Assembly: GCA_041913045.1 (NCBI GenBank)
Contig: JAYSGB010000019.1
Coordinates: forward strand, 12,568 to 76,567
Direction: 5' to 3'
Origin: CAMLOF01 sp041913045
GTDB taxonomy: Bacteria > Pseudomonadota > Gammaproteobacteria > Burkholderiales > Burkholderiaceae_C
DNA length: 64,000 nt
Position 1 is the stretch's first letter. Each line of letters opens with the position of its first letter. Shown here in pieces: positions 1 to 6,730 of this stretch. A program made the position numbers and the translations under genes. A model generated the notes under the pieces. It was not told the DNA's origin, made no database searches, and saw only the letters and a program-made list of their open reading frames with translations.

Positions 1-2
1 TC

Positions 3-1346
3 AAGCGTGTTGGCGCCACCCCGACCCGTGGCACCTTGACGCTGGACCCGGTGCGCGTCACCCGCGAACGCAACCTGGCCAAGATTGGCGCCAACGCCAC
101 CGACGAGGGTCTGCAGGGGCTGGCACGGGTGGAGCACGACAACAACCGCCGCCTGATTGACGCGATGAACGCGGCCGGGGCGAATGGTGCCGACGACGCG
201 GTGGGCGTGGGACAACGCGCCATCCACTCGCTGCAGCGTGGCCTGGATGACGAGAAAACCCGTGTGGGCGAGTTGTACAACCTGGCGCGCGACAGCGCCG
301 GGCGCAGCTTCCCGCTGGATGGGCACGCCTTCACCACGGCAGCCAACAAGGCTTTGGACGATGCCTTGTTGGGGCATGCCCTGCCGCCGTCGGTGGCCAC
401 GCACATGAACCGGATTGCCCGGGGTGAAGTGCCGTTCACCGTCGATTACGCCGAACAGCTCAAAACTGCCATGGGCAACCTACGGCGAGCCACCACGGAC
501 GGCCAGACCCGGCTGGCGCTGGACAAGGTGCGACAAGCTCTGGACGACACGCCGGTGTTGGGTCTGGGTCAGCAGACGTTCGCCCCAGGTGCCCGTGCAG
601 TGAACCCCGGCAACCTGCCTGCGGTGCCGGGTGCGCCCGACTTGGGGGAAGAAGCCATTCAGGCCTTTAACCAGGCGCGCGCCGCCAACCGGGCCATGAT
701 GCAGCGCATCGAGCGCAACCCGGCACTGAAAGCCATCTATCACGGCGAGGCCACACCCGACGACTTTGTGCGCAAGTTCATCATTGGATCGAACGCCCCC
801 ACCGCTGACGTGGCCAGGCTCAGCCGCGAGTTGGCGCGCGACCCCGAAACGCAGCAGGCCGTGCGCGGGCACATCGTGGCCTGGCTCAAAGACCGGGCAC
901 TGGGCGGCGCGGCCGACGAAACCGCCAAGTTCAGTGCGACCCGCTACCGCACCGGCCTGGGCGGCATTGGCGACCGCAAGTTGCGCATGTTCTTCAGCCG
1001 CGAGGAAATCGACCAGCTCAAGGCCGTGGGCCGGGTGGCCAGCTACACCCAAGCGCAGCCGGTCGGCTCTGCAGTGAACAACTCTAACTCCGGCGCCTTG
1101 ATGGTGGGCCGGGGCTTGGACGTGCTGGACGCCCTGGGCGCCAAGGTGCCCTTCCTGGGCATCGGCCCGCAGGTCACGGCCGTGACCCGTGGCCTGCAGC
1201 AGAAACAGGCGCTGGACACGGTGCCGGTGCTGGTCAAGCGCGCCCGCCTGGCCGAGAAGGTGCCACGCCTGGCGCCAGCCACGGCCTACGGTGGCTCAGT
1301 CGCCGCGCCAGGACTCGATGAGGGCCAGGACGACCAACGCCCCTAA
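3..1346 (+). CDS. Phage structural/DNA-ejection-like protein, 5' end cut by window
   Basis: The frame is open to the left edge, so the true start lies upstream; the first in-window start-like codon (TTG at 36) is not credible. About 447 residues are visible. The sequence is Ala/Arg/Asp-rich and largely helical, with no membrane segment until a short Gly/Pro-rich hydrophobic patch near the C-terminus. The first residues (VGATPTRGTL) resemble the start of a repeated region in large internal virion or DNA-transfer proteins of tailed phages; this is a weak recollection. It is followed on the same strand by a run of small genes, fitting the end of a late phage operon. Function is not established. 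Confidence 0.5.
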   Translation, partial: KRVGATPTRGTLTLDPVRVTRERNLAKIGANATDEGLQGLARVEHDNNRRLIDAMNAAGANGADDAVGVGQRAIHSLQRGLDDEKTRVGELYNLARDSAGRSFPLDGHAFTTAANKALDDALLGHALPPSVATHMNRIARGEVPFTVDYAEQLKTAMGNLRRATTDGQTRLALDKVRQALDDTPVLGLGQQTFAPGARAVNPGNLPAVPGAPDLGEEAIQAFNQARAANRAMMQRIERNPALKAIYHGEATPDDFVRKFIIGSNAPTADVARLSRELARDPETQQAVRGHIVAWLKDRALGGAADETAKFSATRYRTGLGGIGDRKLRMFFSREEIDQLKAVGRVASYTQAQPVGSAVNNSNSGALMVGRGLDVLDALGAKVPFLGIGPQVTAVTRGLQQKQALDTVPVLVKRARLAEKVPRLAPATAYGGSVAAPGLDEGQDDQRP

Positions 1347-1429
1347 CCACCCCAGAAAGATGGGGTTCATCCCCCACAGCGTTTCATTCATGACGGCCAG
1401 TGTGCCACCGAATCAAAAGCGAGAGCAAC

Positions 1430-2011
1430 ATGAACTTCAACCCGCAAGCCACCATTCCCACCCAACCTGCGCGCCCCGTGCCAGACGCCAAGTTCTCTTT
1501 GGCGGGCATGGGGCACAAACGCACACCCGCCGAACAGGCCGAACAGGACAGGCGCGCAGCCGCCCGAAAACTCCCCGACGAGCTGTTTGCCGACCACCCC
1601 GAGGTGGTGCTGGCCCGCGAGGTGGCGGAGCATGCCCAGCGCCGCATGGAAGCAGCCCCCGTTCTGGCGGGCATGGTTGACCAGGTGGCCGACCACATCA
1701 CCGCCGCAAACGAGGCGATTGCCCAACTCGAGCGGGCGCTGGATCACGCTGTCATCAATGATTTGCTGGCCGGAGACACCGACTTCGGAAAGGCCAGCGT
1801 GGTGCAAAACGCACTGCATGCGCAAGAGCACCGCCGGGTGCTGCTGGAGCGCGCCTACCACCTGGCACGCCACACCAGTTTCAGCGAGCAAATCAAGCTC
1901 AAGGAAGCGGCCAGGGAGGCCGAGTCGGCCCTGAGCAACTTGGTCTTCAAACTCAAGTGCCAGCACGTTGACCGGCACCCCCACCTGTTGACCGGTGGCC
2001 AGCCTGTTTGA
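1430..2011 (+). CDS. Hypothetical phage-type helical protein
   Basis: A 193-residue protein I do not recognise. The ATG at 1430 is chosen because GAGAG lies just upstream; an in-frame ATG at 1400 has no Shine-Dalgarno sequence. The first 45 residues are Pro/Ala-rich and probably disordered. The remainder is charged and helical with Glu/Arg/Leu-rich heptad-like stretches, suggesting a coiled coil. There is no signal peptide and only one Cys, near the C-terminus. It ends 17 bases before the next start, so the two genes are probably co-transcribed. A virion-assembly or packaging accessory role is possible from position only. Confidence 0.6.
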   Translation: MNFNPQATIPTQPARPVPDAKFSLAGMGHKRTPAEQAEQDRRAAARKLPDELFADHPEVVLAREVAEHAQRRMEAAPVLAGMVDQVADHITAANEAIAQLERALDHAVINDLLAGDTDFGKASVVQNALHAQEHRRVLLERAYHLARHTSFSEQIKLKEAAREAESALSNLVFKLKCQHVDRHPHLLTGGQPV

Positions 2012-2028
2012 GCAGGAGCACAGCAGGC

Positions 2029-2451
2029 ATGGCAACACGCAAACCGACTGCCACAACATGGAAGCCCGGTCAAAGCGGAAACCCTCGGGGACGCAAGCCC
2101 GGCACCGGGGAGGTGGCTCAGATTCGCGCCAGCATCGCCCAACGCATGCCAGAGCTGCTGCAGACCCTGATGGGGCGCGCACTTGATGGGGATGTGGGCG
2201 CGGCCCGGTTGCTGCTGGAGCGAACGGTTGCCCCCTTGCGCGCTGTGGACCCAACCCAGGCGATTCACCTGCCTGGCGGCACCTTGACCGAGCGCGGCCA
2301 GGCCGTGCTGGGTGCCGTGTCGGCTGGAGAACTGTCGCCCGGCCAGGGTGCGGCACTGATTGGCGCCATCAGTTCGCTGGCGCGGGTGGTCGAGATTGAC
2401 GAACTGGCGGCCCGAGTTGCCGCATTGGAGGGCAAGCATGGCAAGACTTGA
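2029..2451 (+). CDS. DUF5681-like phage/mobile-element protein
   Basis: A 140-residue protein starting MATRKPTATTW. Residues about 8-22 carry the WKPGQSGNPRGR pattern that marks DUF5681 proteins, which are common next to terminase-like genes in prophages and genomic islands. The rest is helical with Leu/Ala repeats. ATG 2029 is preceded by AGGAG at 2014-2018 at ideal spacing; an upstream in-frame TTG at 2008 is less likely. The 3' end overlaps the next gene by 14 bases, implying translational coupling. The DUF has no confirmed biochemical role known to me; DNA binding in packaging is only a guess. Confidence 0.65.
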   Translation: MATRKPTATTWKPGQSGNPRGRKPGTGEVAQIRASIAQRMPELLQTLMGRALDGDVGAARLLLERTVAPLRAVDPTQAIHLPGGTLTERGQAVLGAVSAGELSPGQGAALIGAISSLARVVEIDELAARVAALEGKHGKT

Positions 2452-2671
2452 AGGGCGCGTGCGCAAATTGGAGGCTGCCAAGGCCGAAGTCGATTTGAAA
2501 AGCATGTCCGACGAAGAGCTGGATGCATACGCCGAAGCGCACTGGAAAGAGCCTCCTTGGGGTTCTGATGAAACCGTGGCGGCCATCCTGACCAAGATAG
2601 GCCGCAAGCCCAGCGCCTGGCCGGTGGTGCCCGACCACCTGTTGCCCCCTGACGATGAGGATTTGCTATGA
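2438..2671 (+). CDS. Small acidic hypothetical protein
   Basis: A 77-residue acidic protein (MARLEGRVRKLEAAK...) of unknown function. It opens with a short amphipathic helix and continues with a DEELDAYAEAHW segment and a Pro/Asp-rich tail. The ATG at 2438 lies inside the end of the preceding gene and the stop overlaps the next ATG (ATGA at 2668). This is the nested layout of a compact phage operon. The N-terminal MxRLExRVxKLE pattern resembles that of the next gene product (NQRIKKLEE), so the two may be related short coiled-coil proteins. Confidence 0.55.
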   Translation: MARLEGRVRKLEAAKAEVDLKSMSDEELDAYAEAHWKEPPWGSDETVAAILTKIGRKPSAWPVVPDHLLPPDDEDLL

Positions 2672-2892
2672 GCTACCTGAACCAACGCATCAAGAAGCTG
2701 GAAGAGGCTGCGCCCGTTGCCCGACCCGGCTACGGCCTGGCCATCCCGCAGGACGGCGAAACCGAAGAGCAGGCCATTGCCCGGGTAAGGGCGTCCAAGC
2801 CATGCCGCAAGGTCTATCTGGTGCAGTTTGTGGATGCGATGCCCCGGAATGAGGACGGAGCTGCGGGTACAGTCACGAGCATCAGCACCTGA
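2668..2892 (+). CDS. Small hypothetical phage protein
   Basis: A 74-residue protein beginning MSYLNQRIKKLEEAAP. The start overlaps the previous stop as ATGA, so expression is probably coupled. After the short N-terminal helix, a segment GLAIPQDGETEEQAIARVRA is followed by a hydrophobic strand (VYLVQFVDA). No family is recognised. It is the last gene of the tightly overlapping run that starts at 1430; the next gene is 79 bases away. Confidence 0.5.
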   Translation: MSYLNQRIKKLEEAAPVARPGYGLAIPQDGETEEQAIARVRASKPCRKVYLVQFVDAMPRNEDGAAGTVTSIST

Positions 2893-2971
2893 TCAATTCG
2901 GCTTTGACTGCCTCTGAGTCACGAGCCATTTGGCGCTGTTTTTGTGTTCTGTTGCTTCGAGGATCAACACT

Positions 2972-3295
2972 ATGAACAAGTGGCCACCGCTGGAACAGGA
3001 TGGGTGTTGCGCTCCAGTTCCATCGCATCCCACGCATTGGTGTGTTTTGACAAACCGCGAAGAGCGCGCGGCCGCGATGCAAAGGCAGTACCTGGACTAC
3101 GTTGTTCGCTTTGAACGCAGCGACCGGCGCAAGGGTTGGTTGCGCTTCCTGGTGCGAAAGCCCTTGGCGGCCTTCTGTACATTGTTCAAAGGCCAACCTC
3201 TTCCCTCGGAGTGGCGCCGCGACCCGCTGCGTGAGGACGACTTCTGGGCCGAGCGATATCTGAAATATCTGGGGCGCATGACCCCGAAAGATTGA
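2972..3295 (+). CDS. Hypothetical protein, basic, HTH-free
   Basis: A 107-residue protein from ATG 2972, chosen because GAGGA lies about 8 bases upstream; an in-frame start at 2930 has no ribosome site. The product is basic and aromatic-rich (WPPLEQDG at the start; RKGWLRFLVRKPLAAF in the middle) and ends RYLKYLGRMTPKD. No domain is recognised. A short amphipathic or membrane-associating segment is possible around residues 55-70. Position between phage genes and the DUF4124 gene suggests accessory cargo. Confidence 0.45.
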   Translation: MNKWPPLEQDGCCAPVPSHPTHWCVLTNREERAAAMQRQYLDYVVRFERSDRRKGWLRFLVRKPLAAFCTLFKGQPLPSEWRRDPLREDDFWAERYLKYLGRMTPKD

Positions 3296-3426
3296 GCGCG
3301 CATCTCGCCCCAAGTGGTGTACTCAACCTTGGCCCAGTCGCACAAGATGGTGGCCATGGGCTTTTGGGCTGGCATTGACACGCCCCGGTTTGGCACAGAA
3401 GATGTCGCAAACAGGGGGAACATCAC

Positions 3427-3993
3427 ATGCGCATCAGTCTCTTCGCGCCAGTTCTGGCAATCGCTTTCTTTGCCAGTGGCGCACACGCCCAAATCTTCAA
3501 ATGCACCGGTCCTGGGGGCACCATGGAGTTGAGCGACCGTCCTTGTGCCAAGGGGAAAAGCTCTGTGATCAACGTAGGGCCCACCAACGTTTTGGATGGT
3601 TCTCACAATCGGCGTCTGGCTGCTCAGCAGAGACAAGAGCGTGCCGCCGAGGCTGCGAGGGAGAGGTTTGATGCACTGGTGGCGGCAGAACAGCGCCAGC
3701 AAGAAGATGAGGCCGAGTCAGACCGGATACATAGACAGAAGCTGTACGAGGCAAATGCCAAGGCGCAAGACGAAGCCCGGCGTAGAGCTAGGCGGAAGGC
3801 AGATGCAGATGTGGCAGAAGCTCGCCAGCGTGCCGCCATGCAGTCTTCAGAGACTAGACCGGCAAGTTGTGACTCCGGAGGCTGTTGGGGATGGGACGGC
3901 AGTCGCTACAACCGCTCTGGCAGTGGAGGGACGTATTTTCGACAGGATGGGCGGGCTTGCCGCAGCATTGGTGGCCAGTTGCAGTGCAATTAG
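3427..3993 (+). CDS. DUF4124 domain periplasmic protein
   Basis: A 188-residue protein with a clear signal peptide (residues 1-21, cleavage after AHA). A DUF4124-type segment follows (QIFKCTGPGGTMELSDRPC, residues about 22-40). A long Ala/Arg/Glu-rich coiled coil spans about 60-145, and the Gly/Ser-rich C-terminus contains four cysteines. DUF4124 proteins are common in the Burkholderiales envelope and have no defined reaction. A second member of the family is at 41088-41774. Flanking gaps of about 130 and 90 bases and a weak upstream GGGGGA suggest a separate unit. It is cargo within the mobile element. Confidence 0.7.
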   Translation: MRISLFAPVLAIAFFASGAHAQIFKCTGPGGTMELSDRPCAKGKSSVINVGPTNVLDGSHNRRLAAQQRQERAAEAARERFDALVAAEQRQQEDEAESDRIHRQKLYEANAKAQDEARRRARRKADADVAEARQRAAMQSSETRPASCDSGGCWGWDGSRYNRSGSGGTYFRQDGRACRSIGGQLQCN

Positions 3994-4081
3994 TGTGTAG
4001 CGCTGATTCCATCCGCTTGAATTTCCAGGTGAGTGCTGAACTGTCCCCAGTTCTGAAATCGATAGTGAAGATAATCGGCAT

Positions 4082-4483
4082 ATGGCAATCAAGTTTCAAC
4101 CAGCGCCCGGCACCATATTGAACTGCGACTTCCGTGGCTTCATCGCTCCTGAGATGGTCAAGCACAGGCAAGTCGTTGTGCTCTGGAAGCACAAAACCAA
4201 CGCCAAGTTGATTTACATCGTCCCGCTGTCGACCACGCCACCTCACGATGATGCGCTGGCTGTGCAACTGGAGCGACTGCCCATTCCACGGCCGGGACAA
4301 GACCCGAACACCCCAATATGGGTGAAGTGCGACATGGTTTACACGGTCTCAACGGACCGCCTTTCCATGCCGGTAAGTCGGGCAACCCGGCGCACAGCGG
4401 CTGCCCCCATCAACATCAACATTTCAACGCCGCAACTTCTGTCCATTCGCCAGTGCATTGCAAAAGCCCTGCGTTTGGTTTAA
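4082..4483 (+). CDS. PemK/MazF-family toxin-like endoribonuclease
   Basis: A 133-residue protein with the PemK/MazF fold signature: the N-terminal PGTILNCDFRGF strand-loop and PEMVKHRQVVVL (residues about 8-35), then a YIVPLSTTPP strand. Proteins of this family cleave mRNA at short sequences and are normally neutralised by a small antitoxin gene just upstream. None is visible here: only 88 bases separate it from the DUF4124 gene, and they hold no credible reading frame. Directly downstream is the C4-like structured RNA. A phage-borne solitary PemK variant is the simplest reading; RNA-based control is speculation. Confidence 0.7.
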   Translation: MAIKFQPAPGTILNCDFRGFIAPEMVKHRQVVVLWKHKTNAKLIYIVPLSTTPPHDDALAVQLERLPIPRPGQDPNTPIWVKCDMVYTVSTDRLSMPVSRATRRTAAAPININISTPQLLSIRQCIAKALRLV

Positions 4484-4485
4484 CA

Positions 4486-4602
4486 TTGAGGCGTTCCCGA
4501 AAGGGGCTGAAAGTCTGGTTCCGCTTCGGCGTTGAACCAGCCAGAAGGAAGGGCGATGACAAGCCATCTTTTCTGAAATCAAGGGCGCTTCGGCGCCCTT
4601 TG
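4486..4602 (+). ncRNA. C4/CI-like phage immunity antisense RNA candidate
   Basis: A compact folded region starting three bases after the pemK stop. It contains a UCCC-GAAA-GGGG hairpin (about 4494-4505), a perfect CTGGTTC (4515-4521) / GAACCAG (4534-4540) stem capped by CGC-TTCG-GCG, an outer GGC/GCC pairing and a final strong terminator stem. The layout resembles the P1/P7 C4 RNA and the P4 CI RNA, small antisense RNAs that silence a downstream icd/ant-type operon. The 7-mer AACCAGC (4535-4541) is complementary to GCTGGTT in the following leader (4737-4743), as that mechanism predicts. Family assignment is from memory of the architecture. Confidence 0.55.
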
Positions 4603-4608
4603 TCTTTT
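4581..4608 (+). terminator. Rho-independent terminator of the pemK/C4-like unit
   Basis: Perfect 8-bp stem AAGGGCGC / GCGCCCTT around a TTCG tetraloop, followed by TGTCTTTT. It would end transcription through pemK and set the 3' end of the C4-like RNA. Confidence 0.8.
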
Positions 4609-4626
4609 GCAACACGCTGGGACAGG

Positions 4627-4655
4627 TTGCGCCACACCCTTCAGCGTGCTACATT
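4627..4655 (+). promoter_or_regulatory. Sigma-70 promoter for the icd-like leader operon
   Basis: TTGCGC (-35, 4627-4632), a 17-base spacer, then TACATT (-10, 4650-4655). The predicted start is near 4662, just past the preceding terminator and about 50 bases before the attenuator-like hairpin. It would drive the leader and the genes from 4916 onward. Confidence 0.45.
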
Positions 4656-4712
4656 CCACCTAGGTGCAGCAATGCACCACGGGCTTGGCGGCCCGAAATG
4701 TACAGGCGCAGC

Positions 4713-4748
4713 AACCAGCGCGCCGCTTTTGCGAGAGCTGGTTTTTTT
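4713..4748 (+). terminator. Leader terminator/attenuator targeted by C4-like RNA
   Basis: AACCAGC (4713-4719) pairs perfectly with GCTGGTT (4737-4743), followed by seven T residues, giving an intrinsic terminator inside the 5' leader. Both arms recur in complementary form in the C4-like RNA upstream, so binding of that RNA could change folding or termination here. This mirrors P4 immunity, where CI RNA pairs with leader repeats to force early termination. Confidence 0.5.
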
Positions 4749-4915
4749 ACGTCCCTATGCTGCGTAGGGCGCACGGTTTCCATGTTTTGGCGGGCCGTGT
4801 GGGGTGCCTTCGGGCACGCCGGTTCCTGTACCCGGTCCGCCAACCTGCACGGTCTGCCTCCCCATGCTTGGCGGCTCGGGGAGGCGGGATTGAGACTCGT
4901 CGTACAGGAGCCACC

Positions 4916-5161
4916 ATGGCTGACATCATCCCCTTGGCGCGCCAGCATGCGCCCACTCGGTCCACCACGGACACAACCAACCCCGAAACCATCCGCCTGC
5001 ACGGTCTGGCCGAAAACGCCCTGGCGACGGCGCTGCATTGTTTGCGCAGTGTGGATTGCGACCCGTCCAAGTTGGCCAAGGCCACCGCCCGCGCGGTGCG
5101 CGCCGCCACGCTGTTGAAGCGCGCCAGCCAAGTCACCCAGCAGACCGGGGGTGCAGCATGA
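4916..5161 (+). CDS. Small element protein downstream of icd/ash-like leader
   Basis: An 81-residue protein (MADIIPLARQHAP...) with an excellent AGGAG (4906-4910) six bases before ATG 4916. The same frame is open upstream to ATG 4757 (MLRRAHGFHVLAGRVG...). That extension runs through a leader resembling the conserved segment ahead of Icd/Ash-like genes in phage satellites, so a longer 134-residue form is possible. The short form is mainly helical and Ala/Thr-rich. No family is recognised. The stop overlaps the next ATG (ATGA at 5158), so the two genes are coupled. Confidence 0.55.
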   Translation: MADIIPLARQHAPTRSTTDTTNPETIRLHGLAENALATALHCLRSVDCDPSKLAKATARAVRAATLLKRASQVTQQTGGAA

Positions 5162-5592
5162 GCAAGTTCCTGCAAGACCCACGGGCCGCCGAGGGCGAAG
5201 ACCGCCCTGCCGCTGTTTCCTGGCGAGATGCTTTCCACGCCCACGAAGGCGAGGCCGATGAAGTGGCGGTGTTGGGCACTGCTGCGCTGGCGCGCGTCCG
5301 CGCGGCACACAGCGCCATCCAATCCCTGGTGGGCGTGCTGATTGACCGCGAAGTGGTGATGAGCGACAGCAATGACCCCGTGATGAGCACCTACACCGCC
5401 ACGGGCTTGCTGGAGGCCATCGCCTGCTGTGCCGAGCTGGCCGAATTGCATGCTACAGGTGGCGGGGCGCTGTGGACGAGCAGCCTGGAGGGTGAACGGG
5501 GTGCGCATGTGCGAGTCCTGGCCAGGGGTTTGGCAGCAGCGGAACAAAGGTGTGCAGATGGCAAACGGCCGCAACAAACTGCGAAAGGGTGA
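5158..5592 (+). CDS. Hypothetical element protein
   Basis: A 144-residue acidic, helical protein of unknown function, starting ATGAGCAAG in the stop-start overlap with the previous gene. It contains a DEVAVLGTAALARVRAAHSA helix and ends basic. Its 3' end overlaps the following replication-like gene by 35 bases, so all three genes from 4916 are one operon. In phage satellites this position often holds early regulatory or replication accessory genes; nothing in the sequence identifies one. Confidence 0.55.
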   Translation: MSKFLQDPRAAEGEDRPAAVSWRDAFHAHEGEADEVAVLGTAALARVRAAHSAIQSLVGVLIDREVVMSDSNDPVMSTYTATGLLEAIACCAELAELHATGGGALWTSSLEGERGAHVRVLARGLAAAEQRCADGKRPQQTAKG

Positions 5593-6340
5593 TGCGGGCC
5601 GGGAGCCTGGCGGGTTCGTGGCGTTGCCGTGGAGTGTGTTGGACAGTCAGGCATTCCAGCGGCTGAGCCACCCAGCCCGCTCATTGCTGCTGGAGCTGGC
5701 GCGCCAGTTCGTGCGGGACAACAACGGGCGGTTGATGGCATCTCTGGCGCAACTGAAAAGCCGGGGATGGTCGAGCAATGACACCATCACCCGGGCTTTG
5801 CGTGAGCTGCAGGCGGCGGGGTTTGTGTTCCAGACGGTGCAAGGGCAGCGTCCCAACAAGGCGAGTTGGTACGCCATCACCTGGCGCAACTTGGATCGGC
5901 ACACGGGTTACGACGCGGGCACATGGGAGGGCTTTCAGCGCGGTGCATATCGTCAAACTGAGGGTCTGAAAAACGCAGCGCTTACACCGTCTGACGGTGC
6001 AGTAAAAAACGCATCCCTTACACCGTCTCGCGGTGACATAGAACGCCCCATAGCACCGCCTCACGGTGTAGAGGCTCAGGCTGTAGCACCGCCAGACGGT
6101 GCTATCCGGGCCATTTTTCGGCGCCGCTCTACACCGCCAGACGGTGACCATCTAGAAATACCATCTACGGGGAGCGAAGCGACGAGTCCCCGGGCATTGG
6201 ATGACACGCCAGTTGCAGAACCTAAGGCCTTGCGAAATAGACGGCGGCCTGGCTTGAGCAAGAAGGGTGAAGCGGGAACGCAGCAGGGGCTGGTGTCTCG
6301 TGGGTTTGCTGATGCCGCCCAGTTGGTTTTGCCGGTATGA
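5558..6340 (+). CDS. Replication-initiator-like winged-helix protein with internal iterons
   Basis: A 260-residue basic protein. Residues about 15-95 look like a winged-helix DNA-binding domain (LSHPARSLLLELARQF ... LKSRGWSSNDTITRALRELQAAGFV), similar in plan to phage replication/O-like N-termini. Residues about 140-200 are low-complexity with five (T/A)P(S/P)xG units encoded by the palindromic iterons at 5985-6146. The C-terminus is basic. ATG 5558 overlaps the previous gene and has a modest AAGG upstream. A replication initiator with its origin inside the gene, as in lambda O, is the favoured reading; a regulator binding its own gene is the alternative. Confidence 0.5.
   Translation: MANGRNKLRKGDAGREPGGFVALPWSVLDSQAFQRLSHPARSLLLELARQFVRDNNGRLMASLAQLKSRGWSSNDTITRALRELQAAGFVFQTVQGQRPNKASWYAITWRNLDRHTGYDAGTWEGFQRGAYRQTEGLKNAALTPSDGAVKNASLTPSRGDIERPIAPPHGVEAQAVAPPDGAIRAIFRRRSTPPDGDHLEIPSTGSEATSPRALDDTPVAEPKALRNRRRPGLSKKGEAGTQQGLVSRGFADAAQLVLPV
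5985..6146 (+). repeat. Five palindromic 15-bp iterons (putative origin)
   Basis: Copies at 5985-5999 (CACCGTCTGACGGTG, a perfect 7-bp inverted repeat around one base), 6021-6035, 6054-6068, 6087-6101 and 6132-6146. Consensus is CACCG(T/C)C-N-(G/C)(A/C)CGGTG. Start-to-start spacings are 36, 33, 33 and 45, all multiples of three, so the repeats keep one reading frame. They lie in the middle of the winged-helix gene. Arrays like this bind replication initiators or repressors. Confidence 0.8.
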
Positions 6341-6435
6341 CACCCCCCCATGGGGTTTTGATTGCTGGCCAGCACTCCGCAGAATGTGCTCTGGATGCAA
6401 GTCCCCCGCAGCTAGTTGTGAAGTCGGCGGGTTCC

Positions 6436-6461
6436 GCCCGGCCATCGCGCCGGGCTTTTTT
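6436..6461 (+). terminator. Terminator after the element's last gene
   Basis: GCCCGGC (6436-6442) pairs with GCCGGGC (6449-6455), followed by six T residues (6456-6461). It would end the rightward operon that finishes at 6340. Between 6341 and 6617 I see no gene: the stretch holds this terminator, a direct repeat at 6541 and the tRNA terminator. Confidence 0.75.
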
Positions 6462-6540
6462 CTGGGCGCTCGTCAAAGCGTGCTGACTTTACAGATTGGA
6501 CTGGTTGGAGTCCCTGTCGAGGTGCAAAACCCTGTGCTCA

Positions 6541-6560
6541 TGGCTACACAGTGGCTACAC
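6541..6560 (+). repeat. Tandem TGGCTACAC repeat near the tRNA junction
   Basis: Two direct copies of TGGCTACAC (6541-6549 and 6552-6560) about 60 bases from the tRNA 3' end. Short direct repeats next to an integration site often serve as integrase arm-binding sites. No integrase gene is present in this window to confirm it. Confidence 0.4.
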
Positions 6561-6578
6561 GCACCAAGACGAAGAAAG

Positions 6579-6601
6579 CAAAAAGCCCGGCGAACCGGGC
6601 T
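6579..6601 (-). terminator. Terminator of the tRNA gene
   Basis: Read on the minus strand: AGCCCGG, TTCG loop, CCGGGCT, then a T-run (A-run at 6579-6583 on +). It lies 17 bases past the tRNA CCA end and would terminate that transcript. Confidence 0.7.
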
Positions 6602-6617
6602 AAGTGCTTGATTTTGC

Positions 6618-6694
6618 TGGTGGCTCCTCCCTGATTCGAACAGGGGACCTGCGGATTATGATTCCGTCGCTCTAACCGGCTGAGCTAAGGAGCC
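6618..6694 (-). tRNA. tRNA-Met (anticodon CAT), probable element attachment site
   Basis: Full cloverleaf on the minus strand: acceptor GGCTCCT/AGGAGCC, D arm GCTC/GAGC, anticodon loop ATCATAA with CAT, T arm CCCTG-TTCGAAT-CAGGG, discriminator A and an encoded CCA. Position 27-43 is an A-C mismatch. The acceptor start pairs normally, so it is not the initiator. Elongator Met is most likely, but a lysidine-modified tRNA-Ile2 also carries CAT and cannot be excluded by eye. The 3' end faces the phage-like region, as expected if the element integrated into the tRNA 3' end. Confidence 0.9.
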
Positions 6695-6730
6695 AGAGCC
6701 TCGCATTATAGCGGGATTTTTTGGCCTTGA

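Noticed and set aside
5985..6146. Repeats at 5985-6146 as a CRISPR array
   Set aside because: Units are only 15 bp, spacers vary from 18 to 30 bases within an open gene, and no cas gene is present.
6267..6611. 114-codon + frame ending next to the tRNA, as an integrase remnant
   Set aside because: It overlaps the real gene and a terminator, and shows no tyrosine-recombinase residues.
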